In this document: in pieces, positions 34,685 to 47,736 of the stretch
Layout of the letters: each line of letters starts with the position of its first letter
Numbering within the stretch: position 1 is the first letter of the stretch
NCBI GenBank assembly: GCA_000181795.3
Contig: CM012955.1
Coordinates: 6,761,758-6,820,946 of the forward strand
DNA: 59,189 nucleotides
Direction: 5' to 3'
DNA from: Trichinella spiralis
Taxonomy: Eukaryota; Nematoda; Enoplea; Trichinellida; Trichinellidae
The notes under the pieces: generated by a model
What the model saw: only the letters and a program-made list of their open reading frames with translations
The model's database searches: none
What the model was told of the DNA's origin: nothing
Position numbers and translations under genes: made by a program

Positions 34685-34752
34685 CACTTACTTTGGTCAT
34701 CCAGCTTTATGGATCTGTTGTTGATCATAAAGCTAGGTAACCAAAGAAAGTG
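34685..34752 (+). ncRNA. mir-79: miR-79-like precursor hairpin
   Basis: The arms 34685-34710 and 34727-34752 pair with four mismatches around a 16-base loop. The 3' arm begins ATAAAGCTAGGTAACCAAAG at 34727. From memory, nematode and fly miR-79 begins ATAAAGCTAGGTTACCAAAG, which is one difference outside the seed (TAAAGCT). The 5' arm is CTTTGGTCATCCAGCTTTAT, the related miR-9-like strand. It lies about 200 bases downstream of the miR-9-like hairpin on the same strand, so one primary transcript is likely. Linked miR-9/miR-79 family members also occur in Drosophila. Confidence 0.88.
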
Positions 34753-36744
34753 AAAACCAAGCGAAACCAATTTTGTTGGATAGGGAAAAATTAATTCAAA
34801 TAGAATAAAGGTGAATGCAGCGCAGCAGTTAATATTTCACTAAAATGAGAGGAAATTGTGCACAAAATTTACAAATAGGAACAGAAAGAAGAAATTAATC
34901 CATAATTGCCGGATCCAGTGCTTGAAGGATGAAATTGGTGTTTGGAGAACTGTGCCGTTTTCAGGCCAATGTGATATAGCATAATAAAATGGTGAAGCCT
35001 GAAATAAAACGTTCAAATTGATCGACAATGCACAAGCAGTGCTCAAAGTAGTGACAACCTGTTTAAAATATTTTTCCAACACTGACCGAAACTGATCAGA
35101 CAGCATTCCGTGGTCAACGGCAAGTAGAGAGAGATTGAACGCTTGAACGTGAAACAAGCTAGAAATATGGCTCATCATGCGCATGCATAGAGCAAACGCA
35201 GGAGCAGGAGCAGTAGCAGTAGCAGCGGCAGTAGTAGTAATAATAGCAATAGCAATAGTAGCGGACGACGATGCATGCTCATTCGTTCGTTCGTTCGTTC
35301 GTCAGAATAGAAAACAAATAATCAAACCCCCTCATCCCTCCCTCTCATTCCCTCCCCCTCTAACCCTCATATTCTCCATTTAGAAACAACAACAACAGCC
35401 TGCTTAAATGAATGAATCATCATTGGTTCATTAATGACGTTGGTAATTTTTTGATAATGTAAAAAAAGAATTTGTAATTTCTTCTCCCTCTTTCTTCACT
35501 TCTTCTTCTTCTTCTTCTACCCCTGGTGCTTAATTATCAAGCGCAGTTGCATTTGATAAGTTTTGAAAAAAAGCACATTGCGAATAATTCAAAAAACAAA
35601 AAAATTTTTTGAAACTTCACTCGAACAACTGAAGCATCAGTGCAAAAATATTCAACATGCAATTCTGCATGTTCACGTGAAAAGCTGCACAAGATTTGCA
35701 CACAGCGTGACAATCGATTGAAACAGAAAAACAGTGCTCTTTCTTTCTATGTTTGCAAGAAATTAAAAAAATGCAAATTGTTGATTTAGAAATAATTTTT
35801 AAAAATATATTATTATTAAGTGTTAAAATAGATATAAATTTAATAATTTTTTACATTTCAAAAAACAAAATGAAAATGAAAGAGAGAAAAATCACAGTGT
35901 GTGATGATGATGATGATGATGATGATATTGTTCAAATTGAGAGGGATAATAAAATGAACGGGCAATTGAATATAATTGAATATCAAATTTTTGCATACTT
36001 TATCGTTGGCAAAGATAACAATGGCAAATGTACACCGACATCGGTGACAAGAAAATGCGGAAACAGAAATGGAAGAAGGGAAAAAAAGAAGAAAACAATA
36101 AAAAGTGTCGTCAACATTGTTGCCTTGTCGACATTCAATTTCAACTAACCTTAAATACAGTATTAATCACCTGATTGCCACAAAAATTGATTTTTAATTA
36201 CTACTAATAATAAATGGGTGCTGTGAAAATTTTTACAAACTGTCATCTGTGATGATTGCAATTGTGCGTAGAAAAAGTTCCAATCAAAAATGCTGCTTAT
36301 AAATAGGTGTTCATTTAATTATTTTATTGTATAAATTAAATTGAAAAATTGAATTGAATGAGAAAAGTCAAATGACAACGTAGATCTGTTTGAAGATAAT
36401 GGTGAAAAGTTTAAAATTATTGTACAGTGGTTTGAAATTTTTCGAAAATAGCAGAAAATATTTAACAGCTGGCCACTTGGTAAAAAGTAACGATTTTCAG
36501 GTTGTTTTTAAAAATACATAAAATTAACGATACTGAAAATTTGTAAAGTATGAGGAAAAAGAATGCTGGCAGAGAATTAAAATTGTCACTATTAAAGCAT
36601 TATTCATGTATATTGTGCAAGTTGGAAGTGGAGTGAAAAGATGAAAGAAAATAAGAGCAACCAAGCTTTATGTATAACGGAAAGAGAGAAAGAGAAGCAG
36701 TTGAATGTTGTTTGTTTTGCTTCTCTGATGTTTGCAAATGATGA

Positions 36745-36785
<41 letters not shown>

Positions 36786-38576
36786 ATTATATATATAATG
36801 TTCGTCAATAAAAAATCCAACTAAAGAACACATCCAAGCTGAAAAGCGTTCCATCTTTCAACTTTAATTGTTAAAATTTCGTTGAATTTCAAAGCCAACA
36901 AATGTGACCACCAGATGTGAATAATTTGATCAAATGTTTGCCATTTTTTTTCAATTTATTTAAAAACTTTCAACTTTAAACAAAAAATAGAAAAATTAAT
37001 TATTTTTGGTTTCTTTTTTTTGAGAAGCGAATGTGATTAATACAATTGCACAACTAAATGATACATAAATACTTGTTGATTAATACACTTTTTAATTTGA
37101 TGCGATATTTATGCAGTTTATTTTGTTTCAGCCTAAAAAATGCTGTAACTATGATTCTTTTTTCTTGTTCATCAGATACATGATACATGATGGAGTTAAG
37201 ATGCTGTCGAATTTTGGAAAAGCCAAATAAAGCCAACGAAATATGGTCAATTTTATTTTTATTATTTCATTTTTTCCATTTCAAAGATGGCAAATGTGTA
37301 TTATTTTGATAAATGAATATGATGAAATATTTGTTCTTCACGTAGGAAGAAATAGGAAAGAACATCTTTTTTTTCTTTCTTCATCTTCCATATTTGTTTA
37401 TATATTGACACACGATGTTCAGCTTTATTGTCACACACGAGCACAGTTACAATAAGCTTTTGACGTTCTTGTCAATCAATAAAAATGATTGACACGATAT
37501 TTCACAGTTGTCCTCGTTTTCAAAGATAATTTCGAATAAACGTGTTTACATTCATACATATGTAAATAAATAAATATATATATATATATACATTTTAAAT
37601 TTCAATGGGAGAAAGAGAGAGAGAGAGGATATTTTGCATAATGGAATGGATGCAAATTTTCCACTAATCTCAGTTAGTCAGCTTGCCAATTTGAATCCGT
37701 TTACACAAACGTGATCGAGAAAATTCATCGTAGCCCAAGAAGGTACTACTTGCCGGCTGTTTCTGTAAAAAATGCTTTCCAACGACTGAATTGATTCTTC
37801 ACCATTTTTTCCATTCATTCATTCATTCAAATCTTGTGCAAGAGGAGGAAATTTTCAAAAATAAAACAAATATTTAAAAATCTACAAAAATGTATAGAAA
37901 CAAAAAAAAGAATATAAAATTTAATTGATTGATTGGAAATAATAATAATAATAACGCAGAATTTGCTTGATTTAAAATTTCTCAATAATAATGAAAAAAA
38001 GATGAAGAATCAAAGTAACACCAACTTTTCCTTTGGTTAAAATAAAGAAAATGGTGTAATAAAAAAAAAGAAAAGAGAAATCACTGCAGAGACGTAGTTG
38101 AAATTGTCGTCGACGAGTAGCATGCTCAGATGTATACTGTAGGCAGGTAATAAAACGACTATTTTTTTCTTTTTAGTAAAACTGCCGCAACAAATTCTGC
38201 TTCACTCGGTGAAATTTATTTCACCAATTATTTCGATCAATTTCCAATTATTCAGTAAATTTTCAATATACTTTTCTTTCAAAATTGATGCTTTTCAAGC
38301 AAGCAAAAGTGAAAAAATAAAGAAGAACTGTACTTGCTAACACAAATAGAAAAAAAACAACATATACACACGCACACACATACAGAGAAACAGAACAAAA
38401 GTTGAAATGCAAAAAATAATTAATAATAAATGATAATTCATAAACGCGTCAACTGCTACAAAGCACCATACACAAAAGAGCAACAACACGGCACGGGAAG
38501 ATGAAGATGAAAGAAAGGAGGAAAATTATTATTATTATTATTATTTAAAAAATGAATGTTAAAATGCTTCTTCTTA

Positions 38577-41500
38577 TCATCGAGGTAAGGGAATTAGAAC
38601 TTCGACGTAAGAGATTGGAAAGAAGCCGCACGTTCCATCCGGCAGTGTTCCTTGGAACCAATTTTCATCAATCTGCGACGTCAACGTTATAATCTGACCC
38701 TCGTGGAAGCCAAGTTCGCCGGGATTTTCAGGTTCAAAATCATACAACGCTTTGCAGCATGGTTTCTGCGATACGAGCGCTGAATAAAACAAAAAATTAA
38801 ATCAACTGTGAATGGAAAAATTTTCTATTTTTCACGGTTCTTCACTGCTTTACCCGGTTGTGTGTTGGTCAACAACGTGTTCTCAGCAGACAGGGGCGTG
38901 TTCCATGGATCCTGCTGTTGATTGGATACCGACCACTGCGTATTCGCCAAAAGATTACCAGAACCAATATCCACACCAGCACCACTAGCACCAGCACCAG
39001 CACTGCTGCTGCTGCTGCTTTTGTTCCAATTGTCCAATTCGACGATCGGCTTCGAGCTAGCCGCTTCGGTAGAGTGGCCGAAAAATATCCTCTGCGGATT
39101 GTGATTCTGCCTTGGACGACTGCTCGCCTCTTGCACCCTGCATTGAACACAGACAACAATAGAAAATGATCACACTTCTCCTCTGTGTGGGAATGATGAG
39201 AAAAGAAAAAAAAAGAAAATTTTTTTTTCAATTCCCCACAATTCACTCTACTACACACAACATACTCTTCTTTCAGTTTATACGATAAATTTTCCAATAT
39301 TTGAGTCGTTTGCCGGTGAAAATCCAACTGTGCTTCAACAAATGCGAACAACTGGGACACTTGTTCAACCTGGCCAACAAACAAACAAACAAACAAACAA
39401 TCTTGCTGTTGAAAAATTAATTCAAACTTTAAATACAACAACAACGATAACAATATACAAACTAAGTTTAATTTAAAACAAGAAAAAAAAACAAAACTCA
39501 CATCATTGTCCAGAACATTAAACATAGCTATTTCGGCAAGTCTTTTCGATTCTTCCAATTTCTCTTCAGCTAATTTTAACTCTTCATCTAAAATATCCAT
39601 TCAACCGTGTTAACATAAAAAAGATGTTAATTTAAAAATAAACAAAAAACAACAACCAAAAATCAAAAACAAAACAAGATTACATATATACAATGAAAAA
39701 CATTACATTACATGAAACATGGAAAGCAAAATACGAAAGCGAAAAATCACTTTCACAAAAATGTGCAACAATACAAATAAATGAATGAATGAAGAAACAA
39801 CAAAATTATAATATCATATACTAAAGAAAATAGTTCATCGGATGAAATTATTGTAAATACACAACTGAACTGAACAGATGTACATGTCTTACCGTATAAA
39901 TTGTGATCTGAAAAATAGTCAGTGTCACAAAGTACAGTTTTGTAAAATCAATGAAATCACATTACCTTTAATTTGTTTACGCTTTTTACAGTCATAATCA
40001 AGTCGCCGCCCGTGCAACTTCTTCCTGTGATGCTGAACAAAGCAAAAATCAAACAACGAGCAAAGAATGAAATGAAAATCAATACAATTTTCACGTATTA
40101 ATAAGTAAACAATTACAATTACATACGTTCACCTCCTTCAAATCGGTTGCTTGCAAATGGGACAGTGGATCCAAAAAATTTTGCCTGACGTTGTCTTCAA
40201 GCGCATATTTGACATCGGCCATCATCTTGAACGATTCACCAGCGTCAATTAGTGCTCTACCTGAGTGAGAAATTATTCAATCAAACGAATGACAAACTCA
40301 TTTCAATATTTCTCTCTTCTCGCTTTTGTTATACTGTTTTCATCATTATACTTCTATTTACCAAAATATGATCTCTCTCCCAGAAGACGACCGTAACGAA
40401 GCATACTATCACCGAGAACCCCTTCTGGCTGGGGGTAGGGCATCGCTTTACTCGTACCACGAAGCTTCGAAATTGTGCTGACAGTTGCCATTTTCGCACG
40501 TGTAGCTGTATTTCATTCAAATATATACAGGGTGCATATGTTGATAAGACAAATAAGAAATAAACACTTTACCTGGATTCGGTTGTAGAAATTCTCTAGT
40601 TTTGGCCGTCAGATCGTCAATCAATTCCGAAGTAATTTCAATTTTCTATTATAAAAATAAAAGAAAAATTAAACATTTCCATACAAATTAACCGATATGT
40701 TACTTCATTTTCATTAACAATTCCAATTTACACTAACAAAAATCACTTTCCATTTACAAATTTTCAATTCTCAATACCAATAATGATTAACAATCAATCA
40801 TCATTCGATTCAAATACACAGAACACACATAATTGAATATGAAATTTAATACGCATAAAAATGATGTTCAACTAATTAATTTCTTTACAAGCGACAACAA
40901 CAACAAATTTATTCCAATAAAAAAAAGCCATGTCAACATGTTCTGTCATATTACGCAGTTTTGCACTGCTAATTGCTCAGCGTTCGTTAAAACTTCAACT
41001 CTTCTTCACAAAATTAACAACAATTTCTCAAACAGCCTGCTTTTAAACTTCGGGATCAATTTCATTGTTCGAGCAAAATTTCTTTCGTAATTTGGAAAAT
41101 CAATTGAAAGTCAACAGTAAAACAACAACAATAACCATTCATAAAATAATGATGCAAAAAATCTGTAAAGTCCATTAAACATTACAAAAATTAATGACTA
41201 CTGCGTCAAAATTACAAACAAGAATTTCCTTAAACAATAATATTTCAAACGCTTAATAGCATCTAATTCCAACTACAGTAAAAATACTTTCGGTATTTAA
41301 AAATAAAAAATTTCCTACAAATAATCCACGGGTAAAACATATAATACTATAATATGCCCATTAAAAGATTGAAAAACATGCGCATCAAACATTATTAAGC
41401 ATGTCCACGAAATTACAGACTGAAGATGTCGCCCATGCATAAGTTTCAACTAATTTAATAAAATGAAAATAATTCATTCAATTATTATCAATAATTACTT

Positions 41501-43345
41501 TTCCCAGTAATGTTTTTTTCTTAAGATCATGCTAATAATAATGTTATTATGCTATTTTATTTTAACATATTAAGTTTAAAAACCCTTTTCCTGTATAATT
41601 TCATCCTTTCATTCAGTTAATTAAAGTTATTTACAACGTCAAACGAAAAACTTTAATGCATTCAAGATCTTTTAACTTGACATAATTAAGATTAAAAATC
41701 GAAAAATAAAAGATATAGGAAGTGCCATCTACATAAAGCTATAAAAAATACAAGCAATTCTGTATCGAATGCAGCATTTATTCTATACAAAATAAGCTAA
41801 AGCAGTGTAAATTAAACAACGAAAAAGATCTGCCTAACGTAATTAATTCATAGGATAATTCAAATTTATATTCATTTAGACTTAAATATCATATTACTGT
41901 ATATTTTATATGACACAATACCTGTAATTTATTGATCGCATATAATTTGTATTCACTTTGGTCAGTGAAAAAAAAAGAAATCATTATTCTGTCATAAAAC
42001 ATAACATCATCAATGAAATTCAATGACTGTATTTAAACAGAAATTGCCTAATTAAATGCAAGCATGCCAATAAGGTCGGTGAAACATGAAACGTTGAATA
42101 TTTTCCGGACAACATTTTAGCTCATCCAATGACCGCCCATGCCTTGACTTGGTTAACCAGGCAGCGGTGTGACATAACTACAGATCGATAGTGGTTCATT
42201 TATAGATTATGTGTATCGATCATTTCATTGCCAGAGAAAAGAATCAATAAAATGTATTCGAGCATGGATACACAGATAAAGGCTTAAAGCACATATGCGT
42301 TTTGGCATTATGGAGAGATCAACAAACAATTGAAAACTTTAATGACTCATTTCACTGTTGTACCCAACGGAATAAGACGACAGCTTCAATTGATTCTCTA
42401 TCGTGTCATTAGTGGAACTAGTGAGAAAACAAACATTCCAAAACATTTCATGTAAATGTACATTCTCGAAAATGAGACAAACGAATATTTTAACAAGGCA
42501 ACCCATAAACAAGAGAAAACATATTGCACTTAAAGATAAATTGGGGGAAATACGAGCACTCCATCGGTGAAAAAGATTAACAGCTGAACAAGCAGCTTAC
42601 ATAACGAACAAACAAGCAAAGAAGATCACAAAGCACAGTGAAATGAATCGTAAGACAAACAAAATTTTTGTTTTAAATAGCTTTGCGCTGTGCTCATAGC
42701 TGTTTATTTATATCAGATGTAACTCAAGCTGATTTTTGTTTACAATTCATATAGACAAATACATATATGTATACATCTTTTAAAGTATCATTGAACAACG
42801 GCAACCACATAGTGGAAAATATCATAAATTTAACACAAAGTAGTTTCACACTCTACACGAATAAATAAAAAAGATTAATAAAATATCATTGTATCGTTAG
42901 TTCAAGCAGTAAAAATGTTAGTCTGATGATCGGGATAATCAACTTGATGAGATGGAAAAAATTAGCTCAATATCGAACTGAGGAAACTGGAAGAAAAGTG
43001 CCCATTATATGTTCAATGGAATGACATGTAACGACCTAGAGAAACTGGTCAATTGTGGCAGAATGAGAAATTTCATACCCCCCTAAATCGAACATCATCA
43101 AAAGCACCACTGACTGCTGTACGAAAACACGGAATTGATCGATAGCTAACACTACATAAAATGCTTACTTTTTCCATGTCAAGGTATGTTTCATCCAGTT
43201 TTGTCGCCTCAGCTGCACCTACTCGTTCACTAACATACTGAAAAACAATACAACAATAATCGAGCAATTTTTCAGCTAACCAACAAAAGTACAATTTCAC
43301 CTGATTTGCTTTGTTAATCTGCTTCCTTAATCCGGCAAGTGACAT
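38577..43345 (-). CDS. unc-57: endophilin A (BAR plus SH3), UNC-57 type
   Basis: Ten minus-strand exons: 43345-43301, 43237-43169, 40645-40573, 40505-40362, 40260-40133, 40032-39966, 39587-39502, 39369-39266, 39137-38854, 38779-38577. All phases agree and the product has 400 residues. It starts [15 protein letters not shown], the amphipathic helix that inserts into membrane. The BAR domain follows ([48 protein letters not shown]), then a Ser/Ala/Gly-rich linker with a polymorphism-prone AGC run. An SH3 domain at about 342-397 ([30 protein letters not shown]) ends in LIPLPR. Endophilin bends membrane and recruits dynamin and synaptojanin in synaptic-vesicle endocytosis. A possible 15-nt exon lies between exons 6 and 7. 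Intron 2 is 2.5 kb, far larger than the rest. Confidence 0.93.
39893..39907 (-). other. unc-57: candidate 15-nt microexon of endophilin
   Basis: On the minus strand CTATTTTTCAG precedes ATCACAATTTATACG, which is followed by GTAAGAC. Both sites are strong. Inserted between exon 6 (ends in phase 1 with G) and exon 7 (starts AT-GAA-GAG), the 15 bases keep the frame and add Asp-His-Asn-Leu-Tyr between KQIK and DEELK. That place is a loop between BAR helices, where vertebrate endophilins carry extra residues. Whether it is used, always or only in some cells, is unknown. Confidence 0.6.
40646..43168 (-). other. endophilin intron 2 (2.5 kb)
   Basis: AT-rich intron with standard GTAAGC donor and CTATTATAATAG-type acceptor. 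I found no nested gene. A slightly GC-richer patch at about 42100-42200 is unexplained. Confidence 0.6.
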
Positions 43346-44636
43346 GGTGAAACAAATGCTAAAAAAATAAAAGAAATTTGTTTAAATTACGACGTGAAAA
43401 AACAAAAATAGTAAATGACAAACATGATAAAAGCAGAACAAAGCACGTACGAAAACACTTGTCAATGAAGTACAGAATTTTAAAATATGACATGCAAGAA
43501 CTAATAAAAGTTGAATAACAATAGTTTTAAATCACATTTTAATACTTTAAAAATATTGTCCTTAAATCAAAAAAAATTTTTATTATTTTTTATTAATTTA
43601 TTTTTATTAATTTCTTAAAATTATTGTCGGATTAATGGAGTGAAAACTACATTTCAAGAATTTTAAGATATCCTATTTTCAAGGTCTTAAAATTAAGAAA
43701 TAAAAAAAAACACAGAGTTATACAAATTAAAATTGAATTTTAATATATTTAAATTTATTCTTTAATACTGCACGAATTTTTGAATTAAATAATAACAATT
43801 CAACGTAAGCGAAAGCGATGGCATTTATGATAAATGATACGGATGACAAATATAAAAAGGAAAAATATTTAAAAATTATGATATAAATTTAACAACCTGA
43901 AATATTTAACATTATCTGCGTAGTATATTATTAAACATTTTAATTTTATGCGTTATAAATATGTACTGAATGTTTTTATAAAATTCTTTTCATATAATCT
44001 GAATCTTAATATAATTTTATATCTATCTCTAAAATTGTTTTTATATAATTTTTTAATAAAAATTTTAAACTGTATGTAAAATTTAATAGAACAGAATATC
44101 AAGCGCATATTACATCATGTTCTTGAATGTTTCTTGTAACTTTGATTTAATTTCAAATAAGGCATTTTTGCATGCTACTCGTTGGAAAACTGTTCGATAT
44201 TTATCACAAAATATTTGATATGCAATGCAAAAATAAAGATCTTAATCAAATTATTGCAAAATATAAGACTATTTAACATTGTGTAAAGGAAATAAATGTT
44301 AAACTATTTTCCAAATAAGCCATGCACAATTGAAAAACAATGCTCATAACAAAGAGTATTCAATTTCAAAATTAATAAGCAATTAAATTTAATAATAAAC
44401 ATTGCAAAATAGATACAGTGGACCGTCAATTATTTGTTTTTTATGTCGTTTCAGTATTTTTTTTCTATTAATATAGTATCACATGATAATTATATCAAAT
44501 TATACCCATAAATGAATTAAATGCGCATTACATAAAATTACAATCTACATAATGTCATCATTTTAATAAACCAAAAATGAAATAAATAAACTTAAAACGT
44601 TTTCAATGATTTCAAAGATATTTAATTATTCTGATA
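43346..44636. other. upstream region of endophilin, no gene seen
   Basis: Very AT-rich. It must hold the endophilin promoter if the transcript starts close to the ATG. No TATA box could be singled out in this composition, and no other feature is supported. Confidence 0.4.
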
Positions 44637-44640
44637 GTTA

Positions 44641-45078
44641 TGCAGCGCTCGTCGGCGCTAAATGGGTACGGATCATCACTGTTATGTAGCAAGAAGAAAT
44701 CTAAAACAAAACCGGTTACAGAAACTAGTTAGACTAGATAGATTAGATTATATAGTAGTCAGTTACAGAGTTACCGAGTTACTGCTCTGCTGAGTTACGG
44801 AGTCCTTCTGTGTGTGTGTTGTGAAATCGCGTGTGTATTTATTTGTGTTTCAATAAAGATATACTACACATTTGAAAAAAACACAATAATCACGAAGGGT
44901 TAAATATTTATTATACACAAAACAACAAAGCGAATACAACAATGACAAAACGAGAAAGCGGAATAGCAGCCACAAACACCAAAAATCACCGACCTTTTCT
45001 TCGCGTCCCCAACTGTACGTTTCCCTACAAAAATATCAGTAAGATGTGCAGGTACAATTCGGTTCTTCCGTCGTCACA
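44641..45078 (-). repeat. 3' LTR of the Ty3/gypsy fossil, with insertion
   Basis: Homologous to 47501-47736 but lengthened by an inserted piece at 44680-44888. Without it the LTR would be about 225 bp. Confidence 0.9.
44680..44888. mobile_element. solo-LTR-like insertion within the 3' LTR
   Basis: 209 bases starting TGTTATGTAGC and ending CACAATA interrupt the LTR and are flanked by ATCAC on both sides (44675-44679 and 44889-44893), as a five-base target duplication. An AATAAAG signal near its right end and several GTTAC-type repeats fit an LTR of another family left alone after recombination. The ends are only loosely TG...CA-like, so the family is open. Confidence 0.6.
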
Positions 45079-47500
45079 CTGCCCCCCCCCTCTTTCAGAA
45101 TAGTTCGTCCCAAACTTTCTCTAGAGGTATAATCTTGCAGGTGACCAGGTGGCCGTCGTCTACGCTTCAGCCTTCCGGCGACGTCCGACGCGGGTGAGGA
45201 GGCGGCTGATGTTCCTGCCGCACCGTGTTCCCGTCTCGGGGAGACCGGTCTCTTTCGTCTGGATGCTCAGTGGATTCCCTGGCTTGGTACCACCTCATCC
45301 GGTCAGAGTGAACCACCAGTGTGCGACGCTTCCGCTCACGGTGTCGTACGCGGTACGTCTGCGGCCCCATTATTTCCACAACCCAGTAGGGCCCCTCCCA
45401 GCCACGGTCGAGCTTCCCTCTTCGTGGCATCGCCAACCACACGCGGTCGTTCGGGTCGGCCACTCCCGCACTGCGGAGGTTTTGCTTGGGTCCGTGGAGA
45501 GCCCTTTTTCCGAAATGATGTTGCCCAAGTATGCCACCTTCCTATTCGTGAGCCAGTATTTCTCCAGTTTAACTTTCAGGCCCACTTCCCGGAGGCGGCA
45601 AAACACCTCGCGCAGTCGTGCCGTGTGCTCTTCGGCAGTCTAGCCAAATACGATGACGTCGTCCAGGTACACCAGGCAGTCGGAGCCCATCAGGTCCCTT
45701 AAAACTGTCTCCATGAGCCTCTGAAAGGTGGCCAACGCGTTGCACAGTCCAAAGGGGGTGATGAAAGCTGTCTTCTCCCGATCTTGTCCTTCCACCTCAA
45801 CCTGCCAGTAGCCGATTGCCCTGCTCAGGGTCGAGAACCATTGTGCACCCACCAACGCATCCAAGGTGTCGTCAATCCTCGGGAGCGGGTGGGCATCCTT
45901 CCGGGTGAAGTTGTTCAACTGCCTGTAGTCGACACAAAACCGACATGACCCATCTTTCTTCTTCACGATAGGGGATGCCCAGGGGCTGCTTGATGGCTCT
46001 ACTACGTCTCGTCTCAGCATTTCATCCAGGAGGGCTTCCACCTGTGCTCGCTGGTGGTAGGGGATCCGCCTTGGGGAGCACCTCACTGGTTTGGCGTCGC
46101 CGGTGTGGATGGCGTGGCGTACCACGCTCGTCCGTACGAGATCCTCATCCGACGTGGACAACACGTCCGAGAACTCCCTCAGGATCGCCGCCAGTGCTGA
46201 CCGATGGTTGCCACTCGACTCCTGCTCACTGGGGAGCATTTTCTCCATGGCTTCCTGCACTGGTTGGTGAGTCATAAGCTCAGGCTGCGGGGATTCCGCT
46301 CTGACCGGGGCAACGGCGTGGGACTTCGGGAATGGGATATTGCTCTGCCGCATCCTCAGACAGTCCGCCGTTGGGTCCGGGGTGCATCCGTGGTACCACG
46401 GATCCAGTGTCCACGAGCATGTTGCACCTCACTCCACCCACGGAGCCCTCCACAATCGGCTGCTCGATCTCGAGGGACCGTATGATGACGACGGAAAAGG
46501 TTCGGTCGGTACTACTTACTTTGCCCGCGCGTTCGTCGCGGGAGGAAGCTTGGCACTCCCTGCTGATGTGGCCCAGTCCACCGCACGTCCAGCAACGTAT
46601 GCTTCCTTTCTTCTCCGGCCGGCGTCGCCGCTGGGGGAGCGATCTCTTTGCAGCCGCAGGGGTGTTGCTCGTCAGCAGTTCCTTTAACTTCCGCACCAAT
46701 TCCGCCAATTCTTCTCCCACTTCCTTTCGCGTCGTCACCGCGGCGGCTGTAGCTTCCGTGACCTCGACGGCTGGCTGCTTGTCCTCCTGATCAGCGTCTG
46801 CTTTGACAGAAGAGACGCTCGCCTTGAGCGTGATGAGCTCTCTCCAAACGCGCTCTTCCCGGGCCGCAACTTCGATCGCCTCCGCGAAACTATCCGTCCC
46901 GCTTCGCAAGACAGCAATTTTGACGGCGTCCGCGGAGAGTCCTGCCTTGAATTGTTGCAGCAGGATTTTGTCGGATGCTCCACTCAGCCCGGGAAACGCC
47001 TTCGCGAACAGCCAGCGCAAATGACCAGCATACACCCGCACGCTTTCACCCCGTTGCTGTTTCCGCCGGAAAAACTCAGCGTAGAACCGCTCCGGGCCGC
47101 TGCGTACCCCGAAGGCTTCAAACAGGGCCGACTTCAGGTCGTCGTAATCGTCCGTTTCCTGGACGTGCATGGCCCTCATTACGCCCCGCACCTCCGCATC
47201 TGTACGGTACTGTACTAGGGCCGCTCGTCGCTCAGGGCCTATACGGGCGGCTCGGAAGTACATCTCCATATGTTCGAACCAGGTCTCCACGTTCGACGAC
47301 ATAGTTAGTATCTCAGGCGGCCTAACCCATTCCAGACCGTCAAGCCTACCGCGCTCACCATTTCGTCGCTCAGTGGTTATACGGGCGGCTCGGAAGTACA
47401 TCTCCATATGTCCGAACCCGGTCTCCACGTTCGACCACATAGTTAGTATCTCAGGCGGCCTAACCCATTCCGGACCGTCAATCCTGCCGCGCTCGCCATT

Positions 47501-47736
47501 TGTAGCGCTCGTCGGCGCTATATGGTTACAGAACATCACGAAGAGTTTAATGCTTATTATACACAGAACAACGGAGCGAATACAGCAATGACAAAACAAT
47601 AAAGCGGAATAGCAGGCACACACACACACGCACACACCAAAAATCACCGACCTTTTCTTCGCGTCTCCGACTGTACCTCGCTTTACAAAAATCTAAGTGA
47701 GATGTGCAGGTACAATTCTGTTCTTCCGCCGTCACA
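47501..47736 (-). repeat. 5' LTR of the Ty3/gypsy fossil
   Basis: 236 bp, from TGTAGCGCTCGTCGGCGCTA to CCGCCGTCACA as read on the plus strand. Contains a CA-rich microsatellite near 47617-47636. Confidence 0.9.

Larger units (their letters stand above)
32245..38576. other. 6.3 kb intergenic region between convergent genes
   Basis: The region lies between the 3' ends of the Cdc20-like gene (+) and endophilin (-). It holds the two microRNA hairpins and many simple repeats: TA runs at 34049-34074 and 36747-36783, GAT at about 35903-35929, AGC/AGT-rich sequence at 35200-35262, TTCG at 35281-35302 and CTT at 35496-35518. No protein gene is supported. The 131-codon frame at 35753-36148 runs through the GAT tract. 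Confidence 0.6.
44641..47736 (-). mobile_element. Ty3/gypsy LTR retrotransposon fossil
   Basis: A broken element on the minus strand, bounded by LTRs that start TG and end CA, with GTTA on both sides (44637-44640 and 47737-47740) as target duplication. Parts in order from the right: 5' LTR, primer-binding-like TGGCGAGCGC (47498 leftward), gag with a zinc knuckle (CWTCGGLGHISREC), a protease-like VDTGS, reverse transcriptase (DYRQLN, YLDDV), the C-terminal tail of integrase, a polypurine tract (45096-45079) and the 3' LTR. The coding part carries several breaks and is incomplete, so it cannot move by itself. The two LTRs differ at very roughly a tenth of positions, so the insertion is not recent. 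It is far richer in G and C than the host sequence. The plus-strand frames here are antisense shadows. Confidence 0.92.

Noticed and set aside
34840-35184. 114-codon minus-strand frame next to the microRNAs
   Set aside because: Hydrophobic tail in AT-rich DNA, no homology recognised, no splice partner. Possible but not supported.
35641-35680. Short hairpin AACATGCA...TGCATGTT as a microRNA
   Set aside because: The stem is only eight base pairs with a four-base loop, too short for a precursor.
35753-36148. 131-codon plus-strand frame
   Set aside because: Held open by a GAT repeat giving poly-Asp. Low complexity and no motif.
38869-39600. 243-codon minus-strand frame
   Set aside because: It crosses real endophilin exons and introns in shifting frames. 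The exon model explains the coding signal.
45149-47591. Several plus-strand frames of 88-164 codons
   Set aside because: They are antisense to the GC-rich Ty3/gypsy fossil, where stop codons are rare on both strands.
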